A stretch of 64,000 nt of DNA, taken from the NCBI RefSeq assembly GCF_013410065.1, contig NZ_JACCCW010000002.1, positions 930,001 through 994,000 of the forward strand, written 5' to 3'. The position numbers and the translations under genes were made by a program. Of the stretch, positions 1 through 8,817 are shown in pieces (within the stretch, counting starts at the first letter, position 1; each line of letters opens with the position of its first letter). This stretch comes from Granulicella arctica (lineage in GTDB: Bacteria; Acidobacteriota; Terriglobia; Terriglobales; Acidobacteriaceae). The notes below the pieces were generated by a model. That model was not told the DNA's origin. It worked only from the letters and a program-made list of their open reading frames with translations, and ran no database searches.

Positions 1-1
1 C

Positions 2-517
2 TCGCTCTGGAAGAGCTACGGAGGACGTCAGGGCGCATGCAACGTCAACAGGGAACTGGCACCCTTCGTCGATGTCCTCTTCGGACACGAAGGCGACATC
101 GCTGCAACCCTCTGCGAAGCCTCATCCGGGCCTCCATGGCATAACCTTGAGAGCTATAGCGCCATGGCCGAACGTGTGACCAACGAGTTTCCGAACATCA
201 AGTTCATTGCAACCACAACCCGCCGCCCCCGCACTGCCAACCGCAACGACTGGGCCGCCTTTGCCTGGACCGAAGGCAAGGTCTATCAGAGCATCGACTT
301 CCTCGACCTCGAGATCTACGACCGCGTAGGCGGCGGCGATTCCTTCGCCGCGGGCCTGATCTACGGCCTCATGGAAGATCGTGGCATGCAGTGGTCGCTC
401 GACTGCGGCGTGGCGCACGGTGCCCTTGCCATGACCACTCCGGGAGACAGCTCCATGAGTACCCTGGCCGAAGTCGAGCGCACGATGCAGGGCGGGTCGG
501 CCGGAGTTCAGCGTTAA
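2..517 (+). CDS. kdgK: 2-dehydro-3-deoxygluconokinase, PfkB family (5'-truncated)
   Basis: The reading frame is already open at base 2 and runs to a stop at 515-517, so this is the C-terminal part of a PfkB sugar kinase. The visible signature is GGGDSFAAG, the PfkB C-terminal motif containing the catalytic Asp and anion hole. The following KDPG aldolase gene, 35 bases downstream on the same strand, makes 2-keto-3-deoxygluconate the likely substrate: the kinase makes KDPG and the aldolase splits it. Ribokinase-type or fructokinase activity cannot be excluded from a fragment. The protein is cytoplasmic. Seen: motif and frame. Inferred: substrate, from the neighbour. Confidence 0.8.
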   Translation, partial: SLWKSYGGRQGACNVNRELAPFVDVLFGHEGDIAATLCEASSGPPWHNLESYSAMAERVTNEFPNIKFIATTTRRPRTANRNDWAAFAWTEGKVYQSIDFLDLEIYDRVGGGDSFAAGLIYGLMEDRGMQWSLDCGVAHGALAMTTPGDSSMSTLAEVERTMQGGSAGVQR

Positions 518-552
518 ATCATTTAGTTTCTATTGAACCGGAGAAAAAGTTC

Positions 553-1209
553 ATGAATAAGATTCAAATTTTGCAGACGCTCAAAGAGATTGGACTCGTT
601 CCAGTCCTGCGTGCGGAGTCGGTCGAGAAGGCAATGGCGCTCGCCACCGCAATCGCCGCTGGCGGCGTCACTGTTCTTGAGGTCACGATGACCGTCCCTG
701 GTGCCATCCACGTCATGCGCCGCCTCGCCGAAGAACGTCCGGACATCCTCGTCGGCGCAGGTACAGTCCTCGATCCCGAGACAGCCCGTACGTGCATCCT
801 TGAAGGCGCAAAATTCGTCGTGAGCCCCGCAATCAATCTCAAGACCATCGAGATGTGCCAACGCTATTCGGTCCCTGTTCTCCCTGGCGCGCTCACGCCT
901 ACCGAGATTGTCACCGCGTGGCAGGCCGGCGCGGATATCATTAAGGTCTTTCCAGCCAGTGCACTCGGCGGCGCGAAGTACCTCAAGTCCATCAAGGCCC
1001 CACTACCTCAGATCGAACTCATCCCTACCGGTGGCGTCTCGCTCGACACTGCTTCCGAGTTCCTCGATGCAGGAGCCTTTGCTCTTGGCGTCGGTGCCGA
1101 CCTCGTTGACGCAAAGGCCATGGCCGATGGGAAACCTGAGCTAGTCACCGAGACCGCCCGCAAGTACCTTGCTATCGTCAAGAAGTTTCGCCAGCAAACG
1201 TCCGAGTAG
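553..1209 (+). CDS. eda: KDPG/KHG aldolase
   Basis: This 218-aa class I aldolase cleaves 2-keto-3-deoxy-6-phosphogluconate to pyruvate and glyceraldehyde-3-phosphate in the Entner-Doudoroff or uronate route. Visible family features are VPVLR near the N-terminus, Glu43 in VLEVT, the phosphate-binding GAGTVLD, and KVFPAS with the expected Schiff-base lysine at position 131, followed by the IPTGGV phosphate loop. Length matches the family. The open frame extends upstream into kdgK, but I chose ATG 553 because GGAG at 540-543 sits 9 bases before it and homology starts there. It probably forms an operon with the kinase upstream. Confidence 0.93.
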   Translation: MNKIQILQTLKEIGLVPVLRAESVEKAMALATAIAAGGVTVLEVTMTVPGAIHVMRRLAEERPDILVGAGTVLDPETARTCILEGAKFVVSPAINLKTIEMCQRYSVPVLPGALTPTEIVTAWQAGADIIKVFPASALGGAKYLKSIKAPLPQIELIPTGGVSLDTASEFLDAGAFALGVGADLVDAKAMADGKPELVTETARKYLAIVKKFRQQTSE

Positions 1210-1304
1210 ACCTACCCTTCATACGGCTTCTCAGTCTGAATGCGCCGGATCGAAATTCGCAATACCTTCTTCCGAAACTTTGCCAATAACAGCCTTTGGT
1301 TGCG

Positions 1305-1341
1305 GATGAGTGGATCGCCGGAACAGGGCGATTCACTCATC
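1305..1341 (+). terminator. 15-bp hairpin, probable terminator after eda
   Basis: Arms 1305-1319 and 1327-1341 pair over 15 positions with a single G-U, around a 7-base loop. No clear U-run follows, so this is either a factor-assisted terminator or another structured element. It lies about 95 bases after the eda stop and just before the next promoter. Confidence 0.5.
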
Positions 1342-1373
1342 ATAATGATTTCGGAGATGAAAAATAGTATCTA

Positions 1374-1403
1374 TTGACACACCTTCTTTTGCTCTCGTAG
1401 ATT
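1374..1403 (+). promoter_or_regulatory. Sigma-70-like promoter for the GH106 gene
   Basis: A perfect TTGACA (1374-1379), an 18-base spacer and TAGATT (1398-1403, 4 of 6 matches) lie about 107 bases upstream of the GH106 start. The prediction is from sequence only. Confidence 0.45.
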
Positions 1404-1510
1404 TCAACTGCGTTCGATGCCAATCTTCGGGCGGCTTGCCAAGCACAACTCATCCATCCCGAGACCATGCCGGGATCTCACAAAGGGACCACAGTATTGG
1501 GTAACTTACG

Positions 1511-4240
1511 ATGAAGATTCGACCGCGGCTCGGTACGCGCTCGTGCCAATGGATGCTCCTGCTCTGCCTCAGCATCACCCCTGTACTCTCCCAGAGCGTT
1601 CCACTCTCCGAAGTGCATCGTCTCTTCAAGGCTCCACCGGACGATGCCCGCATCATGATGCGCTGGTGGTGGTTCGGCTCAGCCGTCACTAAACCAGAGC
1701 TCAAGCGCGAAATTCTCGCGATGAAAGCTGGCGGCATCGGTGGATTCGAGATTCAGCCTGTCTATCCTCTCGCTCTCGACGATCCGGCCCAAGGTTTCAA
1801 AAATCTCCCCTACCTCTCGCCCGGCTTCCTGGATGCCGTCACCTTTGCCTCGAACACCGCCCGCGCGAACCACATGCGCATCGACATGACGCTTGCGAGC
1901 GGCTGGCCCTATGGCGGGAATCACGTCCCCATCACGCAGGCCGCCGGAAGACTCCGTGTAGTCGCAGTCGACGTGCCACCCTCCGCGACTTCGATCCCCC
2001 CGCCCGACGTCGGCAACGGTGAAGCGCTCCTCGCCACCTTCCTCGGCGAAGGTTCGCCCGATCACTACGACCCGGCAAATCTGAAGCATGTCGAGTTACA
2101 TATCGCCTCGCAGCGCGCTGAGTTGCCACAAGGCTCCGCGCACCGGGTCGCGCTCTTCTTCCTCTCCAGCCGCACCGGCCAGCAGGTCAAACGCCCCGCG
2201 GCCGATGCGGATGGCTTCGTCCTCGACCACTTCGACAAGGCCGCCATCAACACCCATCTCAATGTCGTCGGCGGCAAACTCATGCAGGCGTTTGCCAATC
2301 ATCCTCCCTATGCCGTATTCAGCGACAGTCTCGAAGTGTATGGTTCCGACTGGACACCCGAACTCCTTTCCGAGTTCCAGAAGCGGCGAGGATACGATCT
2401 TACCCCCTACCTGCCCGAGCTCTTCAAAGGCTCAGACGAGAAAGCTCTAGCCGTCCGCCACGACTGGGGCAAAACTCTTACCGAACTCATCGACGAGAAC
2501 TATCTCGAGCCGATCAACACATGGGCAACCGCTCATCACACACGCTTCCGCTCCCAAACCTACGGCGACCCGGCAGTCTCACTCTCCAGCAACGCGCTCG
2601 TCGCCCTGCCCGAAGGCGAAGGCCCCCAGTGGCGCCGCTTTTCGTACACCCGCTGGGCCACCTCGGCGAGCCATCTCTATGGCCGTCCCATCACCTCCGC
2701 CGAAACCTGGACATGGCTTCACTCGCCCGCCTTCCGTGCCACACCGCTCGACATGAAGGCCGAGGGAGACCTCTTCTTTCTCGAAGGCGTCAACCAGCTC
2801 ATCGGCCACGGTTGGCCTTACACGCCTCCCAGCGTAGCCGAGCCCGGTTGGGCGTTCTACGCTGCCGCTGTCTTCAACGATCACAACCCCTGGTGGACCG
2901 TGATGCCCGACATCACGAAGTATCTCCAGCGCGTCAGTTATCTCCTTCGACAGGGTCAATCCGACAATGACGCCGCCGTCCTGCTGCCCAACGACGATGT
3001 ATACGCCGCTTTCCGTCCCGGCCATGTCTCCCTCTCCGATGAGATGAGCCACTTCATAACGCCCGCGCTGACCGAGCAGATTCTCAACAATGGTTACAGC
3101 CTCGACTACATCGACCCCGAAGCCATCGAGCATCAGGGCATCCATTATCCAGTCCTGGTATTGCCGCACATAGACCGGCTCTCACCCGAAGTGCTCACAA
3201 AGATCACCGATTACGCTGCACACGGTGGCAAGGTCATCGCGATCGGCGCAACTCCCTCGCATGCGCCAGGTCTGATGCACAACGAAGAAATCTCGCAGAA
3301 GGTCGTCACACTCTCGAAGCAGTTGTTTACCGGAGACAACCCGCGTGGACATCTTATTGCATCCGACGAGGATCTTGGTGCCGCCCTCAAAACCGCACTC
3401 TCCCCCGACGTCGAACTCTCTGCAAACGCATCGGAGATTGGCTTCATCCACCGCAAACTCACCGACGCCGATCTCTATTTTCTGGTCAACACAAGCAATC
3501 ACGATATTCACGCAACAGCAAAGTTCCGCAGCACCTGGCAGTCCGCCTCATCTTGGAATCCTATGGATGGAAGCGAAGCAGCCATCGCCATATCACCCGT
3601 CACCCTGGATCTTGCACCCTACGAGTCTCGCGTGATCGTCTTCAGCAAATCCTCCACCCCCACACCACCACCCCCTCACGTTGCCGTGTCGAAACTGGTA
3701 GTCGATCTTTCACACGACTGGAAGCTGTCCATTCCGCAGCTTCACGCCACGCACACGCTTCCTACGCTCCTATCCTGGACGGAAAAGGACGACACCCGCT
3801 TCTACTCTGGCGAAGCCATCTACACAAAAGACTTCGACCTCACCGCAGCGCAGTTACAAGGTGTGACGCTCGCCGTGGACTTCGGCCCGGGCGCTACCAT
3901 CGAGCCCGATCCGCATCAGCACGGAACCCGCGCACTGCTCGAGAGCCCCATCCGGGAGGCCGCTGTCGTCTTCGTCAACGGACAGCGCGCCGGCTCCATC
4001 TGGCACCCACCGTATACGCTCGACATGACAGCTCAACTGCACGCAGGTCACAACCACCTTGAGATTCGCGTCGCCAATCTCGCCATCAACGGACTCGCCG
4101 GACACACGCTCCCCGACTACCGCCTCCTCAATCTCCGCTACGGCCAGCGCTTCGTCCCGCAGGACATGGATAATCTGCAACCACTCCCCTCAGGCATCCT
4201 GGGGCCGGTCAAACTAATTGCAACAGAGAGAGGGAAGTAG
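1511..4240 (+). CDS. Secreted glycoside hydrolase family 106 (alpha-L-rhamnosidase-like)
   Basis: This 909-aa protein starts with a signal peptide (basic KIRPR, then a hydrophobic stretch ending near VLSQS), so it is exported. The N-terminal RWWWFGSAVTKPELKREI and GGIGGFEIQ blocks, then LASGWPYGG and SDSLEVYG, are typical of GH106 enzymes, which remove terminal L-rhamnose from plant polysaccharides and glycosides. The C-terminal third looks like beta-sandwich domains, including a galactose-binding-like block around NGQRAGSIWHPPY. It is somewhat shorter than large Bacteroides GH106 proteins. Its place next to kdgK-eda suggests use of pectin-type sugars. Alternative: another glycosidase with a GH106-like fold. 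The start has only a weak GGGTAA ribosome site. Confidence 0.82.
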   Translation: MKIRPRLGTRSCQWMLLLCLSITPVLSQSVPLSEVHRLFKAPPDDARIMMRWWWFGSAVTKPELKREILAMKAGGIGGFEIQPVYPLALDDPAQGFKNLPYLSPGFLDAVTFASNTARANHMRIDMTLASGWPYGGNHVPITQAAGRLRVVAVDVPPSATSIPPPDVGNGEALLATFLGEGSPDHYDPANLKHVELHIASQRAELPQGSAHRVALFFLSSRTGQQVKRPAADADGFVLDHFDKAAINTHLNVVGGKLMQAFANHPPYAVFSDSLEVYGSDWTPELLSEFQKRRGYDLTPYLPELFKGSDEKALAVRHDWGKTLTELIDENYLEPINTWATAHHTRFRSQTYGDPAVSLSSNALVALPEGEGPQWRRFSYTRWATSASHLYGRPITSAETWTWLHSPAFRATPLDMKAEGDLFFLEGVNQLIGHGWPYTPPSVAEPGWAFYAAAVFNDHNPWWTVMPDITKYLQRVSYLLRQGQSDNDAAVLLPNDDVYAAFRPGHVSLSDEMSHFITPALTEQILNNGYSLDYIDPEAIEHQGIHYPVLVLPHIDRLSPEVLTKITDYAAHGGKVIAIGATPSHAPGLMHNEEISQKVVTLSKQLFTGDNPRGHLIASDEDLGAALKTALSPDVELSANASEIGFIHRKLTDADLYFLVNTSNHDIHATAKFRSTWQSASSWNPMDGSEAAIAISPVTLDLAPYESRVIVFSKSSTPTPPPPHVAVSKLVVDLSHDWKLSIPQLHATHTLPTLLSWTEKDDTRFYSGEAIYTKDFDLTAAQLQGVTLAVDFGPGATIEPDPHQHGTRALLESPIREAAVVFVNGQRAGSIWHPPYTLDMTAQLHAGHNHLEIRVANLAINGLAGHTLPDYRLLNLRYGQRFVPQDMDNLQPLPSGILGPVKLIATERGK

Positions 4241-4242
4241 CC

Positions 4243-4340
4243 ATGCGCACCGCAGCTTCTCTTCGAAATTCATCCCCGTTCTGATGCTCGCTGTTACCTT
4301 CAGCCCCGCCGTCGCCGCCGTCTACAGCGGCGTGCACTAA
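4243..4340 (+). pseudogene. Remnant of a secreted-protein gene (frameshifted signal peptide)
   Basis: Just after the GH106 stop an ATG at 4243 opens MRTAASL. If one base near 4262 is skipped, the frame continues as KFIPVLMLAVTFSPAVAA and stops at 4340. Together these read as a complete signal peptide with no mature protein. This looks like the decayed 5' end of a lost gene. It could instead be chance; the segment is only about 100 bases. Confidence 0.3.
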
Positions 4341-4424
4341 GGACCAAGGGCAAAACAACACGGATCTCGACACCCACGCCATCCATGAGGGCATAGGACT
4401 CTGGCATACTTGAGTATTGCCATC

Positions 4425-5276
4425 ATGACCAAGCCTTTGATTCTGCTCCTCTACTGCCCAGACCGAAAAGGTCTCGTCGCGGCTATTGCCAACTTCCTCT
4501 TCGAGCACAACGCCAACATCCTCCACGCGGCGCAGCATCAGGACAACGACCTCAGCCTCTTCTTCATGCGGGTCGAATTCGCATTGGACGATGAAGTGGA
4601 TCGTTCCATCCTCCGTGCCAGCTTCGCCTCGCTCGCTTCGAGCTATCAGATGACTTGGCAGCTCGAAGAGCAGGAACGCCCGCCCGCCGTCGCCCTCTTC
4701 GTCTCGCAATATCTTCACTGCCTCAACGACCTGCTCTACCGTCATTCCTCCGGTGAGCTCAACTGCACGATCCCGCTCATCATCAGCAACCACGAAGATG
4801 CTCGCCCGCTTGCTAACTTTCACGGCATCCCGTTCCATCGCATCGAGGTCAACAAAGAGTGTAAGCAGGAGGCCGAGCAGCAACAGATGGCTCTCCTGGC
4901 CGAGCACTCCGTCGATCTGGTCGTCCTCGCCCGCTACATGCAGGTGCTCTCGCCAGACTTCTGTGCTCGCTATCCGAGACGCATCATCAACGTCCATCAC
5001 TCATTTCTGCCCGCCTTCACCGGAGCCCGCCCTTACCACGCGGCCTTCGCTCGCGGCGTCAAGCTCATCGGCTCCAGTAGCCACTATGTCACCGAGGTGC
5101 TTGACGACGGCCCCATCATCGAACAGGACGTCATGCGCATCTCGCATGAAGACCAGCTCCCGGATCTCATTCAGAAGGGAAGAGACCTCGAACGGCTCGT
5201 GCTCTCTCGCGCCGTCCGCTGGCACCTGGAGCACCGCATCCTCTCCTACGCCAACAAGACCGTCATCTTCAACTAG
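4425..5276 (+). CDS. purU: Formyltetrahydrofolate deformylase
   Basis: This 283-aa cytoplasmic enzyme hydrolyses 10-formyl-THF to formate and THF, balancing one-carbon pools and feeding PurT-type purine synthesis. An N-terminal ACT domain (about residues 1-85, beginning LILLLYCPDRKG) is followed by a formyltransferase fold. The catalytic Asn-His block is visible as NVHHSFLPAF, and the Asp-containing loop as VTEVLDDGPIIEQD. Length agrees with the family. The ATG at 4425 fits the ACT domain start; a TTG at 4410 is also in frame, and neither has a strong Shine-Dalgarno. It is monocistronic and ends in the palindrome at 5298-5330. Confidence 0.93.
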   Translation: MTKPLILLLYCPDRKGLVAAIANFLFEHNANILHAAQHQDNDLSLFFMRVEFALDDEVDRSILRASFASLASSYQMTWQLEEQERPPAVALFVSQYLHCLNDLLYRHSSGELNCTIPLIISNHEDARPLANFHGIPFHRIEVNKECKQEAEQQQMALLAEHSVDLVVLARYMQVLSPDFCARYPRRIINVHHSFLPAFTGARPYHAAFARGVKLIGSSSHYVTEVLDDGPIIEQDVMRISHEDQLPDLIQKGRDLERLVLSRAVRWHLEHRILSYANKTVIFN

Positions 5277-5297
5277 TATCGCCTGAACCGCAAAGAA

Positions 5298-5330
5298 AAT
5301 GGCCGTATCGGAGTCTCCGATACGGCCATT
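5298..5330. terminator. Bidirectional terminator between purU and PG-binding gene
   Basis: A 16-bp perfect inverted repeat with one central base lies between convergent genes. On the minus strand it is followed by a T-rich run (complement of 5291-5300), giving a standard intrinsic terminator for the minus-strand gene. On the plus strand it lacks a T-run but would still form the hairpin. Confidence 0.75.
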
Positions 5331-5348
5331 CGTACGTGTCACTTGAGC

Positions 5349-5756
5349 TTATCGCGTGCTAAGCACGCCGCCCTCTGCGGACGCCCGATCATCATGGTTC
5401 GGCCCAAGGCCCAGCTTGATGATCGCACGGGAATCCGGAATCAGCTTCGTCTGCCACCCGTTATCCGCCTGCATCTTCTGCATTGCGGATTCGGTCTGGG
5501 AGTCCCAGTGGCCCGTAGCCTCACCGGAGAGGTATCCCTGCTTGATCAACGCAGTCTGGATCGCCGTCGCACGCGTATCGTCAATGGCGCGCTGGCCGCT
5601 AGCTCGGTTGACCTTCGAAGAGGACGAGGATTTTCGATGGAAGAGCTTCTGTGAGGTCGGTCCGCGGCGCGAATGCGTCATCGCGACACCAGAGAGAGGA
5701 ACCGCGAAGAGAAGCGTGGAAGAGAGAAGAAATCGTCCAAACTGCATAGAAAGCAT
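5349..5756 (-). CDS. Secreted peptidoglycan-binding domain protein
   Basis: This 135-aa protein starts with a signal peptide (hydrophobic FLLSSTLLFAVPLSGVA). After a Ser/Lys-rich linker comes a PG_binding_1-like domain at about residues 60-118, recognisable by IQTALIKQGYLSGEATG followed by WDSQTESAMQKMQ. Such domains bind cell-wall peptidoglycan. No catalytic domain is attached, so its role is unknown; it may anchor or sense the wall. GAGGT lies just before the ATG at 5756; a second ATG at 5747 is possible. It is separated from the HtrA gene upstream by a terminator. Confidence 0.75.
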   Translation of the reverse strand: MLSMQFGRFLLSSTLLFAVPLSGVAMTHSRRGPTSQKLFHRKSSSSSKVNRASGQRAIDDTRATAIQTALIKQGYLSGEATGHWDSQTESAMQKMQADNGWQTKLIPDSRAIIKLGLGPNHDDRASAEGGVLSTR

Positions 5757-5910
5757 CGCACCTCGAAATCAGTATCAGTCAGGCAGTGGTCGGACGACTA
5801 CCTCTTGCACGTTCAGAGTATCGCGGTAGTAACCCCGGCGCAACATGAAAGCGAGCCTTATTTTGAGCCGTTTCCCTAATTGATCGGAGACTCAAAAGAT
5901 AACCCCTGCA

Positions 5911-5952
5911 AAATGAGCATGGCGCAGGATCGATCCCACGCCATGCTCATTT
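5911..5952 (-). terminator. Terminator after the htrA gene
   Basis: Arms 5911-5924 and 5939-5952 form a perfect 14-bp stem, with a further self-complementary GGATCGATCC inside the loop. On the minus strand it is followed by TTTT, which fits an intrinsic terminator just after the protease stop at 5969. Confidence 0.7.
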
Positions 5953-5968
5953 CGTTTTCTTCAGCGGT

Positions 5969-7639
5969 CTATGGGAGTGTTCCACCCAGAAACGAGTTGC
6001 CACGGCTGCTATCGTTGGGGAAACGAACAACAAAGACCACATCTTCCCCTGACTTCAGCCCGGCAACAATCGCCCGATAGCTCGCCTCGTCCGTGACCGG
6101 CTTCTTGTTGATCGCCGTGATAATCAACCCCTTGCCGAGGCTGATATCGTCTGCGAAGGAGCCCGGACGAACCGAGGTGACCACGACGCCACCCTTCAGC
6201 CCTAGCTTGGTAGCCAGCGGTGAAGGCACAGCCGAAACAGTGATGCCGAGCTTGCCCTGACCTGCATCCGGCTCCTGCTTCGCATCGTTATCGCTATCGT
6301 CGCCACTATTCAGGTTCGCGTAAAGCTTTGCCCGATCCCCGATGGTGACATTCGCCGTGCTCTGCTTGCCATCGCGAAGGTATCCCAGCTTAACCACGCT
6401 CCCGACCTTGCGAGCGGAGATGTCGGCGACCAGATCGTCACCGTCCTTAATCTTCCGTCCCTCGATCGACACAATAATGTCGTTCGGCTGCAAGCCGGCC
6501 TTTGCCGCGCCTGCGCCTGGCGTCACCGTGCTGACCATCACACCGCTTTCGAAGCCATACATGCGCTGCACCGCCGAAGAGATCGCAGGCTGGAACTGGA
6601 TCCCGATCGAGCCTCGAATGACCTTATGCTCCGGTCCGATCAGCATGTTGTAGACACTCGCAATCACGTTCGAAGGCATCGCAAAACCAACACCCTGCGA
6701 GCCCATTGACTGCGTATAGATGGCGGTGTTCATGCCGATCACCTGTCCAGCCATATCGACCAGAGGCCCACCCGAGTTGCCTGGATTGATCGCCGCGTCC
6801 GTCTGGATGAACTTCTGGAACTGGCTCTGTGCCGCGCCGTTCGGCCCTGGCTCGTCGATCGAGCGGTTCTTCGCGGAGACGATACCCGCAGTCACCGTCT
6901 TCGAGAGCGAGAAGGGGCTGCCGAGCGCAAGCACCCAATCGCCCACCTGAGCGCCATCGGAGTTGCCGAGCTTGATCGTCGGCAGCGGCTCCTTGGTATC
7001 GATCTTGATCACAGCAATATCCGTGTCCTTGTCGACACCGATCACCTTGGCAGGATGTCCCTCATCGCCGGGGCCACCGTCAGGATCGCTCGAAAGCTTC
7101 ACAAAGATCCGGTCTGCCTTGTCTACCACATGGTTGTTCGTGATGATGTAGCCTCGCGAATCCACAATGAACCCCGAACCAAGCGCGCGCCGATCTCCCC
7201 CGCCGTCCGAATCGTCATCCCCACCGCCCTGACCGCCCTGGCCACCAAAGAAGCGGTTGAAAAAGTCCTGCATATCGCCTTGCTTCTGTTGGCTGTCGTC
7301 ATCACCCTGGCCCGGATTCGGAGTAATCTGCCCGCGCTTCCGAGGAGTCTTCGTCGTCGATTCCTTGGGCAGCGACTCGGTGTTGATGTTCACTACGGCA
7401 GGGCCAACCTGCTTGACGATCTGCGAGAACCCGTTCGACAGAGTCACCGGGGAGGGAATCGTGATCGGGCGCGCGTCAGACGAGTCAACCGCCTGCACCT
7501 CTTTACCGCTCACAGTGCGGGTCAGGACAGAGCCAGCCAGAATGCCAACAGAGAGCGTCGCCAGTACCGCAAAGGAGGTCGTCAGACGGCGGTTGCGGAT
7601 GGCTTCGCGCAAAGTCTTCTTAGGGGTGTTCATTTCCAT
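5969..7639 (-). CDS. HtrA/DegP-type periplasmic serine protease, two PDZ domains
   Basis: This 556-aa envelope quality-control protease degrades or chaperones misfolded exported proteins. From ATG 7639: a cytoplasmic stub, one membrane anchor at about 22-39, a Gly/Asp-rich linker, then the trypsin-like domain with catalytic His170 (NNHVVD), Asp207 (DTDIAVIKI) and Ser289 (NPGNSGGPL). Two PDZ domains follow (about 335-430 and 465-550). GAGGAA lies about 10 bases before ATG 7639, so I prefer it to the longer in-frame starts at 7657 and 7699. It is a single gene followed by a strong terminator. The family assignment is firm; DegP, DegS or DegQ subtype is not resolved. Confidence 0.92.
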   Translation of the reverse strand: MEMNTPKKTLREAIRNRRLTTSFAVLATLSVGILAGSVLTRTVSGKEVQAVDSSDARPITIPSPVTLSNGFSQIVKQVGPAVVNINTESLPKESTTKTPRKRGQITPNPGQGDDDSQQKQGDMQDFFNRFFGGQGGQGGGDDDSDGGGDRRALGSGFIVDSRGYIITNNHVVDKADRIFVKLSSDPDGGPGDEGHPAKVIGVDKDTDIAVIKIDTKEPLPTIKLGNSDGAQVGDWVLALGSPFSLSKTVTAGIVSAKNRSIDEPGPNGAAQSQFQKFIQTDAAINPGNSGGPLVDMAGQVIGMNTAIYTQSMGSQGVGFAMPSNVIASVYNMLIGPEHKVIRGSIGIQFQPAISSAVQRMYGFESGVMVSTVTPGAGAAKAGLQPNDIIVSIEGRKIKDGDDLVADISARKVGSVVKLGYLRDGKQSTANVTIGDRAKLYANLNSGDDSDNDAKQEPDAGQGKLGITVSAVPSPLATKLGLKGGVVVTSVRPGSFADDISLGKGLIITAINKKPVTDEASYRAIVAGLKSGEDVVFVVRFPNDSSRGNSFLGGTLP

Positions 7640-7773
7640 TATTGAGTCGTTCCTCATTTCGTACGCATTGACACTGGTAAGTATAGATGCAGAAGGCATG
7701 TCGATTGGGTCACAGGCGACGAAGCCACTAAATCTTTAGTTAGACGCACAAATCAGGCAAAGGTGGCCGAATA

Positions 7774-8685
7774 TTAAGCCGGAATCCCGGGCGGTGTGCG
7801 TGCAGGCACAAGTTCGATCGCCGCAATCCCCGCCAGAATCAGCAAAGCCCCAACCAGTGCGCGGTGTCCAAAACGTTCGTGCAACACAATCATGGAGGTC
7901 AGCCACGCAAAGACCGGCTCAAGCGTTAGGATCAACGCCGTATGGGTCGGCGCAAGGTGCTGCTGTGCATAGCTTTGGATCGTGAACGCGGCAGCGGTAG
8001 CCAGCACGCTCGTAATTGCCAGTGCCAGCACCAGCCGTGCCGTCAGGTGAATCTCCGGCCTTCCGCCTAGCGGTAGTGTCGCCCCCATCAGTACCGCAGC
8101 TGCACCAATCTGGAGCGTCGCCAGCAACCCCGCTGGCAAGTGCAAAGAGGTGTGAGCCAACGCCAGCAGATGTCCGGCAAAGGCCAGAGCGCATAAGAGC
8201 GTCAGCAGGTCGCCTAGCCCGATGCTCTCAAAGATGTGACGGAACGCCGTCCCCGCAGGAGTCGTCAGCAGCAGCAATCCAGTAAATGCAAGTACAGCTC
8301 CAAGCAGCGTCGTCACCCCGGGTGCACGAGCACCTTGCGGCCGCAACGCCGGAACCGCCGTCAGCAGAGGAACGAAGGCCACCACCAGTCCGGTAATAAA
8401 CGCGGACTTCGCCGCCGTCGTCCGCGCCAACCCCGAGGTCTGAAACTGGTATCCAGCCGCCAGAAACGCTCCCACCACTAGTCCCGACAGAACTGTCTTC
8501 CGCGACAACTCTCGCAGATGCCGATAGTTGACCGCCGCCAGTACAAGAAACGCCAGCGTCATGCGCAGCAGGTTGAACAGCAGCGGCGAGACATCATTCA
8601 GCGCATCTTTCACCAGCACAAACGTCGCGCCCCACACCGCGACGACCGCAAGCAATAGCAACTGGGCCTTGGTATTCGAACGCAT
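7774..8685 (-). CDS. DMT-superfamily (EamA) transporter
   Basis: This 303-aa inner-membrane protein has about ten hydrophobic segments in two EamA repeats, the usual drug/metabolite transporter plan. The first helix carries the typical LLAVVAVWGATFVLVKDAL, and ALILTLEPVFAWLTSM marks the second repeat. The substrate cannot be inferred; relatives export amino acids, nucleosides or drugs. Two near-identical 21-base tandem repeats (8690-8731) lie directly before its start and may be operator sites. No clear Shine-Dalgarno precedes ATG 8685. Confidence 0.85.
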   Translation of the reverse strand: MRSNTKAQLLLLAVVAVWGATFVLVKDALNDVSPLLFNLLRMTLAFLVLAAVNYRHLRELSRKTVLSGLVVGAFLAAGYQFQTSGLARTTAAKSAFITGLVVAFVPLLTAVPALRPQGARAPGVTTLLGAVLAFTGLLLLTTPAGTAFRHIFESIGLGDLLTLLCALAFAGHLLALAHTSLHLPAGLLATLQIGAAAVLMGATLPLGGRPEIHLTARLVLALAITSVLATAAAFTIQSYAQQHLAPTHTALILTLEPVFAWLTSMIVLHERFGHRALVGALLILAGIAAIELVPARTPPGIPA

Positions 8686-8689
8686 CTAG

Positions 8690-8731
8690 TTTTCAGTGAC
8701 CAGATGCGCGTTTTCAGCGACCCGCTGCGCG
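8690..8731 (-). repeat. Two 21-base tandem repeats before the DMT transporter start
   Basis: Bases 8690-8710 and 8711-8731 match at 18 of 21 positions, head to tail with no spacer, ending 4 bases before the start codon of the minus-strand transporter. A 21-base period is two helical turns, as expected for paired regulator sites on one DNA face. Function is inferred. Confidence 0.5.
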
Positions 8732-8817
8732 CAAGGCAGAGTCGCCACGAATGGATCAAGGCAAGCCGTGCAGAAGAATGGATTCACGATGAGTGAAGTG
8801 TATCAAGCGCGGGCTCG

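Larger units (their letters stand above)
1210..1510. other. Intergenic region, eda to GH106 gene
   Basis: About 300 bases without a credible gene. It holds a strong hairpin (1305-1341) and a sigma-70-like promoter (1374-1403), described separately. Short open frames near 1417 overlap the GH106 start and look non-coding. Confidence 0.6.
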
